A stretch of DNA of 64,000 nt, from positions 311,789-375,788 of the forward strand of contig NZ_LMGK01000024.1 in the NCBI RefSeq assembly GCF_001427125.1, in the 5' to 3' direction. The translations under genes were made by a program, and so were the position numbers. The notes beneath the pieces are model-generated. The model did not search any database, was not told where the DNA came from, and was given only the letters and a program-made list of their open reading frames with translations. The DNA is from Pseudomonas sp. Root562. Lineage in GTDB: Bacteria > Pseudomonadota > Gammaproteobacteria > Pseudomonadales > Pseudomonadaceae. Of the stretch, positions 7,489 through 16,046 are shown piece after piece. How positions within the stretch are numbered: the first letter of the stretch is position 1; the number at the start of each line of letters is the position of its first letter.

Positions 7489-7995
7489 TCAGCCCCCCGC
7501 TACCGGCACGCCGCTCTGTCCGCTGCCAACCTGAACGTCGCCATGGACGTGTTCTATCTGGCTGATTCCGCCGGCCACCTGATCACCAGTTGAAACGATT
7601 CGTCCGGTCTGGGTGATCACCGGCGTATCGATATTCACCGCCGTGGTGGCCTTGATGTTCAGGGTCTGGGTTTCAATGTCGATGACCCGCCCGCGCTTGA
7701 AGTGCACCCGATCGCCTTCGTCGGTGTAGATGGCGACTTCACCGGGCTTCAGTGCCTGAATGCGATAACGCCGATCGGTCGCCACCAGCACCACGGCGTG
7801 GGAACGATCGCCACCGAGAAACGCCGTCAGCACTTCAGCACCGGGCAATGGGTTACTGGTGAAGCCGTAGGGCTCGAAATGTTCGGCGCCGTCCTTTAGT
7901 TCGTTAGCCGTGAGGCGCAGCTGTAGGCTCTGAAGCTTTCTGGCGGCATCGGCCAGGACCACCGTGCCGCGTACCAAGATACTTTTAAGGTTCAT
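7489..7995 (-). CDS. Baseplate spike protein V (Mu gp45-like)
   Basis: 168 aa. Segments PGAEVLTAFLGGDRSHAVVLVATDRRYR and GEVAIYTDEGDRVHFKRGRVIDIETQTLNIKATTAVNIDTPVIT show an OB-fold followed by a beta-helix, as in phage baseplate assembly protein V/Mu gp45, the membrane-piercing spike. The C-terminal HVHGD may belong to a metal site at the tip, as in other spike proteins (inference). The start overlaps the hub gene stop by 4 nt. Confidence 0.92.
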   Translation of the reverse strand: MNLKSILVRGTVVLADAARKLQSLQLRLTANELKDGAEHFEPYGFTSNPLPGAEVLTAFLGGDRSHAVVLVATDRRYRIQALKPGEVAIYTDEGDRVHFKRGRVIDIETQTLNIKATTAVNIDTPVITQTGRIVSTGDQVAGGISQIEHVHGDVQVGSGQSGVPVAGG

Positions 7996-9107
7996 TTTTT
8001 TGGCTCGTAGTCGGCAGGAATGAGGTATTCGAAGTTGTCGCCCTTGCCGCCCTTCTTCACCTTTCGTTTGCTATGCGAGTCTTTCGGCTCAGGCTCGAAG
8101 CTTTCCGGCGGCCCCACTTCCAGCTTGGTGATCATTCCCTGGTCGCTCAGGCTGTAGGTGATACGCGAGATCAACATGTCCCGATCCATGCCGATGATGG
8201 GATCGATCACCCGGGCAATCATGTTGTGCCGCCAGAGCTGGCCGTTGGACTGACGCCAGCCCTGCACGGTGTAGGTAACTGACAAGGCCTTGCCCATACG
8301 GCTACTGCGCTCCCAGTTAGCGCGCGCCTGCGCCAGTTCATTGGTCACCTGGCCGGATTCCTGAATGATCAATACGCGCTTGCGACCCACGCGGTCATCC
8401 GCCAGCGTGGCAGACACCTCGGCTGCATCGGCTCCATACTCTTCGTCGGTACCGCTCTTCTGGCCCAGCACCCGGTATTCAGAAAACACGCCGGAGAAAT
8501 CGAGCGGCGCGTCCCCGGCCTTGACGTTCTTGCCTACCTCGATCGCATCGAAGGTGCGACCTGCACTGCCAGGGCTTGCAAGCACTGCAGCGCCGCGCGC
8601 GTCGTCGGTCGAGAACACCCGGAACAAGGTCAGCAAACGATCCGTTGAGGAAAAAACCGTCTCGCCCGGTTCAATTGTGTGATCGGAAAGCTTGCCGCCT
8701 TCGGGAATTTCGCTGATGACCGGGACGCTGTAGGGCGAGGCCAATGCCTTGACGATCGACAACACCGACTGATTGTTCCACTGCCCGGGCTTATTGGTCG
8801 CCGCGCAATCCACCAGGTCCGCCGTCAACGACCGGCCGCTGATGGATTTGGTGATTTGCTTGTCGTCGTAGCTTACCGGCGTGGCGAACACCCAAGCCGT
8901 CAGCACCAGGTCGCGGCCGATTCGAACCTGGCATTTGTCGCCCTGCCTGATCGGAATGTTCTGGGCTTCCTCCGCCCACTTCCAGGTCAATGACACATTG
9001 AACGATCGGGCCTGATCCTCAAGGCCGGCAGTGATCTCCACCGATTTCCAGCCGAAGTAATCCAGGCCGTCAACCGTCAGGGTGACCGCGTTTTGCTCAT
9101 CAGACAT
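7992..9107 (-). CDS. Baseplate hub, late control D/Mu gp44-like
   Basis: 371 aa. It starts with VTLTVDGLDYFGWKSVEITAGLEDQARSFNVSL and contains KSISGRSLTADLVDCAA and YTVQGWRQSNGQLWRHN, which match the phage late-control D/Mu gp44 hub family. It is a trimer that links the tail tube to the spike. The C-terminus is basic and charged (DSHSKRKVKKGGKGD). It lies 2 nt after the DNA circularisation gene. Confidence 0.92.
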   Translation of the reverse strand: MSDEQNAVTLTVDGLDYFGWKSVEITAGLEDQARSFNVSLTWKWAEEAQNIPIRQGDKCQVRIGRDLVLTAWVFATPVSYDDKQITKSISGRSLTADLVDCAATNKPGQWNNQSVLSIVKALASPYSVPVISEIPEGGKLSDHTIEPGETVFSSTDRLLTLFRVFSTDDARGAAVLASPGSAGRTFDAIEVGKNVKAGDAPLDFSGVFSEYRVLGQKSGTDEEYGADAAEVSATLADDRVGRKRVLIIQESGQVTNELAQARANWERSSRMGKALSVTYTVQGWRQSNGQLWRHNMIARVIDPIIGMDRDMLISRITYSLSDQGMITKLEVGPPESFEPEPKDSHSKRKVKKGGKGDNFEYLIPADYEPKK

Positions 9108-9109
9108 GG

Positions 9110-10366
9110 CTACCTCTGGGCGAGTTTGATGGGCACCGGCGGCACAAAGCCGGGGTGCCTAATGCGGTTGCGCTGCACTACTTCGACAGACCGCGTGGAA
9201 TCACCGAAGCGCTGATAAGCCAGCACCAAGGCCGACAGGGTTTGCGGCGGGGTGATGTCGACCAATCGCACGCCCGATTGGGCAACGGCTGTCAGGTGTT
9301 TCACGACGTCTTGCCGGAACGTGTTCAGCACGATGTAGTGCGCAGGGTCGGCCTTGAGTGAGGCGTCGTGAATGGTCTCGTTGAGGGTGTCGCGCAGCTC
9401 GATCACATCATCAGCGACCGGCACCTCGGGCCGAACTACAGGTTGCAGTGCCTGTTGATCGACAGAGGGAGCCGTCCCGATCGACTCCGGCTGCACAGTC
9501 ACGGGCATTTCGCTAACGATCAAACCGATCTGCACCAGGACCGAATCCTGCACCAGGTTGGCGGTTGCCTGAGAAGCCTTCGCCACATCGGTACCGCCCA
9601 AAGTGCTAACCGTGTTGATGCTGCTGGCAGCCTGTGTCTGTTGGGTAACCTCGGCCACTGCGCCACGGTAACCCGAGCCGGATCCTGACCCAAAAAAATT
9701 GAAGCCTGAGAAACTGCCGAAGTAACTTGAGAGCAGCGACGACAGCGCCCCGGGAGAGTTCATCAGTGATTGCGCGAAGCCGGTCACATCGGTGAAGACG
9801 CTCACTAACGGAGTGAACTGCTGCTGCACCACCGCGAACACATTCGACAGACTGTTGCGCATTTGCAGCAGGCCTAGCCGGGCCGTGTTCACCTTTGCCA
9901 TGCTTGTCTCATAGCGATTGAGTGAGGACGTGAGGAGGCTTTCTGACGACTTCACCACCTGAGCCTGGGTATTCACACGGGCAGTTGGTGTCGACAATGG
10001 TTCGGCCGGATAGAACGTCAACTCAAAGGTGATCATGCCGCCGCCCACAAGATCGTGGGTCATGTCGCATTCACCAGCCTTGACCTGCATCCGGCCGAGC
10101 CACGGGTGCACCAGTTCACCGGCGCCAGGCGTATTCAGCGCCTCGATCAACTTGTCTCGACGCTCGAAACAGTCGTCGCCAATGATCCATGCTGGAAATT
10201 TGTGGACCTGAGATTGCCTTCCAAACTGTTCAAAGTACGGCGTATCGCGCTGGGGAAATTCATGCAACTGGCCTTTCATACCGACCGGTACCGATGCCTG
10301 CGGAATCAGGAAACTGATACTCCGGAACGACGCTGGTAAGAGTCGATCTCTCCATGTCTCGGTCAT
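9110..10366 (-). CDS. DNA circularisation/baseplate protein (Mu gp43 N-like)
   Basis: 418 aa. The N-terminus (WRDRLLPASFRSISFLIPQASVPVGMKGQLHEFPQRD.PYFEQFGRQSQ) is the DNA_circ_N domain and is diagnostic. Proteins of this family were named for DNA circularisation, but in Mu-like tails they are tail/baseplate components. The middle is Ser/Gly-rich (SSYFGSFSGFNFFGSGSGSG), probably a linker. It follows the tape measure with a 1-nt overlap. Confidence 0.9.
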   Translation of the reverse strand: MTETWRDRLLPASFRSISFLIPQASVPVGMKGQLHEFPQRDTPYFEQFGRQSQVHKFPAWIIGDDCFERRDKLIEALNTPGAGELVHPWLGRMQVKAGECDMTHDLVGGGMITFELTFYPAEPLSTPTARVNTQAQVVKSSESLLTSSLNRYETSMAKVNTARLGLLQMRNSLSNVFAVVQQQFTPLVSVFTDVTGFAQSLMNSPGALSSLLSSYFGSFSGFNFFGSGSGSGYRGAVAEVTQQTQAASSINTVSTLGGTDVAKASQATANLVQDSVLVQIGLIVSEMPVTVQPESIGTAPSVDQQALQPVVRPEVPVADDVIELRDTLNETIHDASLKADPAHYIVLNTFRQDVVKHLTAVAQSGVRLVDITPPQTLSALVLAYQRFGDSTRSVEVVQRNRIRHPGFVPPVPIKLAQR

Positions 10367-12426
10367 TAGCCGGGCCTCATGATGCCGATGGTTCGGGTAC
10401 CGACGCTGGGCTTGATGCTCAGGCCGGGCTGGTTGGTTTTCGCCTGGTCAACGGTCGTGCCGGGCGGCGCCCCGTTGAGATTGATGTTCAGCTCCCCATT
10501 GAGCTTTTGCGCCTGATTCGCCGATGCCTGCTGAATCAAACCACCTGACTGCGCCACCAGGTTTGGTCGGCTCAGGAGCTTGTCCGTGCTGGGAATGCCT
10601 GCGGCGGTATTCATCATTTGCTGACGACGTTGCGCCTCGCCGACGGCGCCGGCCCCGATGAAGGATCCATCACCACCACCCGGCCCGATGTTGCGCGCAC
10701 GCTGCTCTTCCGCGAACGCGTTGGCCTTGTTGGTCGCGGTTTTGATAATCCCTTCGCCGCCCTCGCCACCACCGAAGTATTTCATCATCGGCTCGATGAT
10801 CGGTTTCAACCTGTCCCAGAGACCTTTAAACCAAGCGGCGATCGGCTCCCAGTTATTGATGATCATCCCCAACGGTGACCACGCGAACATACGTCCCATG
10901 AAGTCCATAACAGGAGTTGATACTGCGAGCAGGACGTCCCACAACGCAGAGAACAACTCAGTCAGAGGCCCCCAGTTTTCCATCACCATCGGAATCGGAG
11001 TGAATGCGAACGCCTGTTTGAACCACCCCCACAGGATCATGGCCGGGCCTTTGATCTTTTCCCAGACAGCCTGAAAGTAAGGTGCCACCGTTGACCAGTT
11101 GGCGATAAGCAGGCCTGCCGCAAGAGCAATGCCGCGAACAATGATGCCAATCGGCGACATCGCCGTGACTGCGCTCATGATTTTGGTCGCAACGATTGCG
11201 CCCATGACCGCCAGGCGCAGCACGCCGAACGCAAACGCTGCCCCTAGAACACCCCTGATAACGCCGGGATGGGACTTCGCTAACGAGGACATTTGCGTGA
11301 TGGCAGGACCAATTTGTTCCATGAAAGCGTTGAACGGTGGCAGGAGCGCGTCACCCACTTCGACACCCAGTCGCGTGACCTTGTTGGTCAGCAACTGCAT
11401 GGCGTTGGCTGTTGTCGCGGATCGAGCCGTGTACTCAGCTTCCATCGAGCCGGCAAACTTTCCTTCCTTGCCCACAGCACCGAAACTGGATTTCAACAGA
11501 TCAAGGTTTGTCAACAATGGCGCAATCGCGGACACGGATTCAGTGCCGAAAAGCTGGGTCAGGAGTCCTGCCTGCTTCGCCGGATCCACTTTAGCGATAC
11601 GCTCAAGGACATCTTCGATTGTGCCCTGCGCGTCCTTCTGCATGCTCTTTGAAACTTGCTTCACATCCAGTCGCAGAGACTTAAAGGCCTCCGACTGCTG
11701 CTTGGTAGCCGCACTGCCTTTGGTCAGTGACAGCATGAAGTTCTTCATGCCCGTCGCTGCAACCTCACTCGGTACGCCTACACCCGCGAGCGTTGCGCCC
11801 ATTGCTGCAACCTGTCCAGCGGACAAACCAGCGATACCGCCCAGAGAACCGATGCGCGTAACAATGTCGGAGATCTGTGCGGCCGACGAAGGACCGATGT
11901 TGCTCAGATAGTTTATTTTGTCAGCCAGCGTGACCACTTCCGGCTGAGTCATTTTGAACGAGGTTCGCCACTTCGCCATCATATCGCCTGACTGGTCGGC
12001 GGTTTGGTCGAAGGCAATGCCCATTTTCACGGCGTCTTCGGCGAATTGCTTCAGCTCTTCACGGGCAAAACCGGCCTGCCCGCCGGCTGCGACAATGGCA
12101 GCAATGCCACTGGCAGCCATTGGCATTTTTTCCGACATATCCAGGACGTCCTGTCCCATCTGCTTGAATTGCTCAGGCGTGTCGAAGCTGACCACTTTTT
12201 TCACGTCAGCCATGGAGGTTTCGAACTCCATCGCTGCACGGGCACCGGCGATGAAAGGTGCGGCGAACGCACCTCCTTGCAGCATGTCTTTGAACCCGAT
12301 GTTGCCTAAGCCGCTACTGTTCATCTGTTTGCGGAAACCCGCAACGTTCTTGCGGATCCCGGTAAGCGTCGGCGACAACTTGTCGACGCCAGTGATCAAC
12401 GCCTTGAGCTGGAACTTGTCCGCCAT
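10366..12426 (-). CDS. Tail tape measure protein
   Basis: 686 aa from the ATG at 12426 (a GTG at 12429 is an alternative). The N-terminal region is helical, and residues ~75-330 form the TP901/Mu-type tape-measure core (MEFETSMADVKKVVSFDTPEQFKQMGQDVLDMSEKMP, AAGGQAGFAREELKQFAEDAVKMGIAFDQTAD). Several hydrophobic stretches follow at about residues 390-440. It sets tail length; at under 700 residues it predicts a fairly short contractile tail. It begins right after the frameshifted chaperone genes, as expected. Confidence 0.93.
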   Translation of the reverse strand: MADKFQLKALITGVDKLSPTLTGIRKNVAGFRKQMNSSGLGNIGFKDMLQGGAFAAPFIAGARAAMEFETSMADVKKVVSFDTPEQFKQMGQDVLDMSEKMPMAASGIAAIVAAGGQAGFAREELKQFAEDAVKMGIAFDQTADQSGDMMAKWRTSFKMTQPEVVTLADKINYLSNIGPSSAAQISDIVTRIGSLGGIAGLSAGQVAAMGATLAGVGVPSEVAATGMKNFMLSLTKGSAATKQQSEAFKSLRLDVKQVSKSMQKDAQGTIEDVLERIAKVDPAKQAGLLTQLFGTESVSAIAPLLTNLDLLKSSFGAVGKEGKFAGSMEAEYTARSATTANAMQLLTNKVTRLGVEVGDALLPPFNAFMEQIGPAITQMSSLAKSHPGVIRGVLGAAFAFGVLRLAVMGAIVATKIMSAVTAMSPIGIIVRGIALAAGLLIANWSTVAPYFQAVWEKIKGPAMILWGWFKQAFAFTPIPMVMENWGPLTELFSALWDVLLAVSTPVMDFMGRMFAWSPLGMIINNWEPIAAWFKGLWDRLKPIIEPMMKYFGGGEGGEGIIKTATNKANAFAEEQRARNIGPGGGDGSFIGAGAVGEAQRRQQMMNTAAGIPSTDKLLSRPNLVAQSGGLIQQASANQAQKLNGELNINLNGAPPGTTVDQAKTNQPGLSIKPSVGTRTIGIMRPG

Positions 12427-12428
12427 CA

Positions 12429-12611
12429 CTACACCTGCTGAAGTTCGTTAATCCGCTCTGCGTGCTCAAGGCTTTCCATAAGCACGTCCAGCGGCCTGGC
12501 CATCATTTGCTCGGGATCGACCTTCCACCACCAGGCCAGGTTGTAGGCGACTGAGATCAGGTCGGAGATGGTTTCGACGCCGCATTCATGAAAAAACCGA
12601 AGAGCTTCCAA
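12429..12611 (-). CDS. Tail assembly chaperone C-terminal frame (gpT-like, by -1 frameshift)
   Basis: This frame overlaps the end of the 12557-12859 gene. It gains its natural N-terminus by a -1 ribosomal frameshift at T_TTT_TTC (12590-12596, minus strand), giving a 143-aa fusion that ends VDPEQMMARPLDVLMESLEHAERINELQQV. The aromatic segment LISVAYNLAWWWKVD is typical of the C-terminal chaperone part that binds the tape measure. The separate 60-aa reading shown here has an ATG but need not be used. Confidence 0.75.
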   Translation of the reverse strand: MEALRFFHECGVETISDLISVAYNLAWWWKVDPEQMMARPLDVLMESLEHAERINELQQV

Positions 12612-12859
12612 CCCAGTTTGTTCAGATCTGCAAGGTCCAACTGGTTGACCGAAGTTGGCGGGATGGCCGCACAGACGGCGATGTATTTGCTGACGGCTTC
12701 CATGTCGAGAACGGCGTCTTCGTTTTGGTCGACCTTGTAAGGCAGAACCTTGATCTTTCGCACTTCGGCCACGGTCGGCCGGCGCAGGGTGAGCTCGGTC
12801 AACTGCTCGTCGTGTGCTTCGATAGGCACATCAAGTTTCACTATTTCGCTCATTGCCAT
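12557..12859 (-). CDS. Tail assembly chaperone (Mu gp41-like, gpG role)
   Basis: 100 aa. TELTLRRPTVAEVRKIKVLPYK and AVSKYIAVCAAIPPTSVNQLDLADLNKLGWKLFGFF match phage tail assembly protein family E/gp41. Starts at 12859 or 12853 are possible; the second has the better SD spacing. It overlaps the tube gene by 10 nt and carries the slippery heptamer at codons 88-90. The product binds the tape measure before tube polymerisation and is not part of the mature tail in related phages. Confidence 0.88.
   Translation of the reverse strand: MAMSEIVKLDVPIEAHDEQLTELTLRRPTVAEVRKIKVLPYKVDQNEDAVLDMEAVSKYIAVCAAIPPTSVNQLDLADLNKLGWKLFGFFMNAASKPSPT
12590..12596 (-). promoter_or_regulatory. -1 programmed frameshift slippery heptamer
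   Basis: The minus-strand sequence is TTTTTTC, read in the zero frame as GGT TTT TTC, which fits X_XXY_YYZ. A -1 slip joins codon 90 of the 12557-12859 frame to CAT GAA TGC in the 12429 frame. G/GT-type frameshifting at this position in the tail operon is widespread among tailed phages, including Mu. Confidence 0.75.
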
Positions 12860-13197
12860 ACCCCTTTGATGCCATCGAATTGAAGTTCCAACGTGCCGTC
12901 ATCGCCCTTCGATGTCGGTTCATCGACCAAATAGGCACCCGACAGCACGTAAACCTTGCCGTTGTTGAATTCGCAGGTGACCGTCATGTCCTTGCCTTCG
13001 GTCAACTTCTTGAGATCGATGTCGGGATCGTCGATTACCGTCATCTTCAGGTAGGCTGCCAACGCCTCTTCCTTGTAGAAACCGGGATAAACCGTCTCCC
13101 GCTTCACAGCCATCAACGGTGCCTCGGCTCCACCGGTGACGGTCAACTGCATGCCGTCCACCTTGATGTAGGCCGTGCCCGCAACTTTTTTGCCCAT
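12850..13197 (-). CDS. Tail tube protein (Mu gpM-like)
   Basis: 115 aa. MGKKVAGTAYIKVDGMQLTVTGGAEAPL, RETVYPGFYKEEALAAYLKMTVIDDPDIDLKKLTEGKDMTVTCEFNNGKVYVLSGAYLVDEP matches the phage tail tube family of Mu-like myophages. It polymerises inside the sheath. It lies downstream of the sheath gene beyond a terminator hairpin at 13214-13240, which may let tube and sheath levels differ. Confidence 0.92.
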   Translation of the reverse strand: MGKKVAGTAYIKVDGMQLTVTGGAEAPLMAVKRETVYPGFYKEEALAAYLKMTVIDDPDIDLKKLTEGKDMTVTCEFNNGKVYVLSGAYLVDEPTSKGDDGTLELQFDGIKGVWQ

Positions 13198-13213
13198 GGT
13201 CAGAATCTCCAGA

Positions 13214-13240
13214 ATTAAAAAGCCCGCTCAGGGCGGGCTT
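13214..13240 (-). terminator. Intrinsic terminator between sheath and tube genes
   Basis: AGCCCGC (13221-13227) pairs with GCGGGCT (13233-13239). On the minus strand the hairpin is followed by a T-rich run. It follows the sheath stop at 13258. Confidence 0.65.
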
Positions 13241-13257
13241 GGTGAACTCGTTCGGTG

Positions 13258-14754
13258 TTACGCCGTGGCGTCGTATTGCAGGCGGAACTGGTTTAGCAAC
13301 GCGAAGATGCGCAGGCCGTTGATGTAGTCCGGCGGGAACAGCACATTCACCCGGCTAGGGTCATTGCCGTCGCGCTCCACCACCAGGTGTTCGGCGAACA
13401 GGTCGGCGTTCTCTACATGACCTTCCGATTCGAGCTTGGCGTACTGCGCGATCAGCTCGCCGCGAATGGTGCTCGGCGTGACGATAGGTTGACCAGGGCC
13501 GAAGCGTGTGCCGTCGCTGGCGAGCTTGTGGCGGCCGTACTTGCTCGTGATCACACTCTGCATGCGGCGGATGATGAACGCCGATTGATGCATCGTCTCG
13601 CTATCCAGGTACGAGTTGTCCGCCTGACCGTAGGCATTCTTCTGGTACGTGGTGATGGAACGCTGAATGCGGACATAACCGCCTTCGTAGTACGCGGTGG
13701 CGATGCCGTAGCTCAACAGTGATTGGCGTTCGCTGAGGGTGAAACGATCGCTGGCCGGCGCCGGATCCAGCCCCGGCAAACTGCCGCTTTGGGTCGGCCG
13801 GCTGGCATCAGCAGAAATGAACGCCGCCGTGCGCGCGGCAAGCGCAGCAGCCTGCACCCAGACCGGCTGGGGGACACCAGGCTCAACCCCTTGAATGGTC
13901 ATATGCTGGTCGTTGCGTTCCTGACCGGCAGCCACCAACGTTCCTATCGTGCCGCGCTTGGCGCTGTAGATGTGGCCGAACAACTGCTTGGCCCAGCTCC
14001 AGCGACCAGTGTTGTCGTCCATCGCTGCTTGCCACGCATTCAACGTGGTCGTGTCCGACCATGGCACACACAGAAACTCGAACGGCTCGTCGCCCAACGC
14101 CGCAATGGCGTCGAGCTGGTCGGGCGCACCCACACCGGCAGCCATTGCCGTAGCAACCACTGTCAGCCCGGTCGGGGTCATCTCGCCGTTGGACTTGCCC
14201 AGTCGATTCAAGGCCACGCTGATATCGTTGCCAGTTTCGCCAGACCACTTGCACGTCAGGGTCACCACACCAGCGACAGCAGCCGCAGTTACCGGCAAGT
14301 CGGGGGAAGCATTGATCTTTACCGCCAGCGCCGCAGCAACAACCGTCGGTGTGGCGGCAGTAACGACCACTGACTGCACACGAACACCGCCGACATACAC
14401 GTTCAACAGCCCCGCCTCGGTAGCGGCTCCGGTGATGGTGATTGTCGCGCTGGCCGCCACGCCGGTTTCCTTGATCAAGGGTAGGCACCAGATCTCTCCG
14501 ATCGGATCTACCTTGCGCCAGGTTTCGTACATCGAGGCGAGCATCGAGCCTTGCCCCCCTATACTTTTTGCCAACGCCTCGCTGGAGACCAGTACCAATT
14601 TGCCGATGCTGTCGCTGGTGGCATCGTCGTTGACCTGGGCAACGATCAGACGGCGCATGGCCGAAGACGCGCTGTTGGCCGCCGAGTTGTCCATCTCCGC
14701 ATAAAACAGCGGCACCCGGATATCGGCAGGGATATTGCTGAATCCGATAGCCAT
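13258..14754 (-). CDS. Tail sheath protein (Mu gpL-like)
   Basis: 498 aa. The N-terminus (MAIGFSNIPADIRVPLFYAEMDNSAAN) and C-terminal parts (YVRIQRSITTYQKNAYGQADNSYLDSETMHQSAFIIRRMQSVITSKYGRHKLASDGTRFG and the final VLFPPDYINGLRIFALLNQFRLQYDA) are diagnostic of Mu-like contractile sheaths. The middle (residues ~100-190, GVAASATITITGAATEAGLLNVYVGG...) is a beta domain common in this subfamily. Contraction drives the tube into the host envelope. Confidence 0.95.
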   Translation of the reverse strand: MAIGFSNIPADIRVPLFYAEMDNSAANSASSAMRRLIVAQVNDDATSDSIGKLVLVSSEALAKSIGGQGSMLASMYETWRKVDPIGEIWCLPLIKETGVAASATITITGAATEAGLLNVYVGGVRVQSVVVTAATPTVVAAALAVKINASPDLPVTAAAVAGVVTLTCKWSGETGNDISVALNRLGKSNGEMTPTGLTVVATAMAAGVGAPDQLDAIAALGDEPFEFLCVPWSDTTTLNAWQAAMDDNTGRWSWAKQLFGHIYSAKRGTIGTLVAAGQERNDQHMTIQGVEPGVPQPVWVQAAALAARTAAFISADASRPTQSGSLPGLDPAPASDRFTLSERQSLLSYGIATAYYEGGYVRIQRSITTYQKNAYGQADNSYLDSETMHQSAFIIRRMQSVITSKYGRHKLASDGTRFGPGQPIVTPSTIRGELIAQYAKLESEGHVENADLFAEHLVVERDGNDPSRVNVLFPPDYINGLRIFALLNQFRLQYDATA

Positions 14755-14960
14755 TATTGCGCTTCCTCGTTTTTCGCCGCTGTGGCGGCCTTGGTGGAGG
14801 GGGCTTTCTCAGCTTTGAGGGTCACGTCACCGTCAGCCAGGCGGCGGCGCCACCAGACATTGTCGGGGACTTCCCGACCACCACCCGGCAACAGATCGCC
14901 GGCTTCCGGATCGGGCACGGCACGGCCGGAGGCCGGCACCACAGTGATGCGTTTGGTCAT
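14754..14960 (-). CDS. DUF2635 tail protein (Mu gp38-like position)
   Basis: 68 aa from the ATG at 14960, which overlaps the stop of the tail terminator gene by 4 nt; longer readings are rejected. TKRITVVPASGRAVPDPEAGDLLPGGGREVPDNVWWRRRLADGDVTL is the DUF2635 pattern, found between the tail terminator and sheath genes of Mu-like phages. The molecular role is not established. Confidence 0.85.
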   Translation of the reverse strand: MTKRITVVPASGRAVPDPEAGDLLPGGGREVPDNVWWRRRLADGDVTLKAEKAPSTKAATAAKNEEAQ

Positions 14961-15547
14961 GGTGTTACGTCTCCAGTGAATTTGACTTCGATGCGCCCAT
15001 CCGGGCCGGGGTGTTGCTGGTTTGGGTCTGCCGGGTCGATGCAGTCCATGTTGAAAGTGACGCCAGTGAAACTGGCAAGGCCGTCGATTTCGAGTTCGTG
15101 CCAAGTTTCAGCAGGCGCGGTGCGGACAGTGCGACCAAGCTGGAAGCCCGAGAAGAACGTGAACTGGAACACCAGACGCGCCCGGCTAATGTGAAGCAAC
15201 GAGCCTTTGTCGTACTCGATCGGGTCGTAATCTTCACCCGGACACCAGCCAACCAGCGCCCGCCAGAGTTCCGCACGCAGGTCATGCAGCAAATCGTTGT
15301 CCTGCTGTCCACGCTCGTCGCTGGCGTCCAGAACGATCACTACGGCGAATTGCTCCGTGATGTCCTGGATGATCGCGTTCTGCGCTCTGCTCGGTGCAGC
15401 TGCGTCTGCCGATGCGATGACATAGGCGGCGGGCAGAGCGAGCTGAGCAACTTCCACCACCGCATCCCAATCGATACCGCCGCTGACACGCTGGGCAAAG
15501 CTTGGGCATGTCGCTCGCAGGTGAGCAACAATCGGGTTCAGTTTCAT
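14957..15547 (-). CDS. Tail terminator protein (Mu gp37-like)
   Basis: 196 aa. LNPIVAHLRATCPSFAQRVSGGIDWDAVVEVAQLALPAAYVI...QNAIIQDITEQFAVVIVLDA and LLHDLRAELWRALVGWCPGEDYDPIEYDKGSLL match the Gp37/tail-terminator family. It caps the tail tube and joins it to the head. It is first in the tail block after the secreted-protein insertion at 15.6-16.0 kb. Confidence 0.85.
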   Translation of the reverse strand: MKLNPIVAHLRATCPSFAQRVSGGIDWDAVVEVAQLALPAAYVIASADAAAPSRAQNAIIQDITEQFAVVIVLDASDERGQQDNDLLHDLRAELWRALVGWCPGEDYDPIEYDKGSLLHISRARLVFQFTFFSGFQLGRTVRTAPAETWHELEIDGLASFTGVTFNMDCIDPADPNQQHPGPDGRIEVKFTGDVTP

Positions 15548-15563
15548 TCATCAAATCCCAGGT

Positions 15564-15598
15564 ATAAAAAAACCCCGCACAAGCGAGGTTCTTTTTTA
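15564..15598. terminator. Intrinsic terminator downstream of the secreted-protein gene
   Basis: AACCCCGC (15571-15578) pairs with GCGAGGTT (15583-15590) with one mismatch, and A and T runs lie on either side, so it can work on both strands. It closes the inserted 15613-15993 gene before the tail operon. Confidence 0.65.
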
Positions 15599-15612
15599 GG
15601 TGGCGATTGAGC

Positions 15613-15993
15613 CTATTTAAAACCTTCTACCGCCGAGCCCACATTGATGTCGGCCGGCAGCGGAAGCTTCATAACTGCAATGTCAGGCTCGTTAGCAAAC
15701 TTGGTCTCAGCCAGTTGACGAGCACTCCCATTTACCGGTTTAAATTTGTCAGTCTCATATAACCAGACTTGTGGCGCGCTCTTACCGTTCATTGTCAGGT
15801 TCCAACAGCCGACCATCGAGCGATCGCCCACGACTTTTGAATCACACTCGACAGCACCGTTCGGATAAATTTTGTGATTCAGGTACATAAGCGTAATGCG
15901 GTCGATTGCTGCACTCGGCGCCTTTTCGGCAGCACTTGCATTCGTCACTACCGCCAACATGGCTAACGGAACAAGCAGGCTCAACGCTTTCAT
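15613..15993 (-). CDS. Secreted protein of unknown function (moron) between head and tail genes
   Basis: 126 aa. The N-terminus MKALSLLVPLAMLAVVTNASAAEKA is a classic signal peptide with a likely cut after ASA (about residue 21). The mature part contains two Cys (VECDSK, VGCWNL), which could form a periplasmic disulfide. AGGGAG lies 6-7 nt before the ATG. It interrupts the otherwise continuous connector-tail terminator order and has its own terminator at 15564-15598, a moron-like layout. No family is recognised. A lysogen-expressed envelope role is inferred. Confidence 0.8.
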   Translation of the reverse strand: MKALSLLVPLAMLAVVTNASAAEKAPSAAIDRITLMYLNHKIYPNGAVECDSKVVGDRSMVGCWNLTMNGKSAPQVWLYETDKFKPVNGSARQLAETKFANEPDIAVMKLPLPADINVGSAVEGFK

Positions 15994-16046
15994 GGGTTAC
16001 TCCCTGTAATCGAAAGAGCGAGCCTATCCCAAAGTACTTTCGCAAG

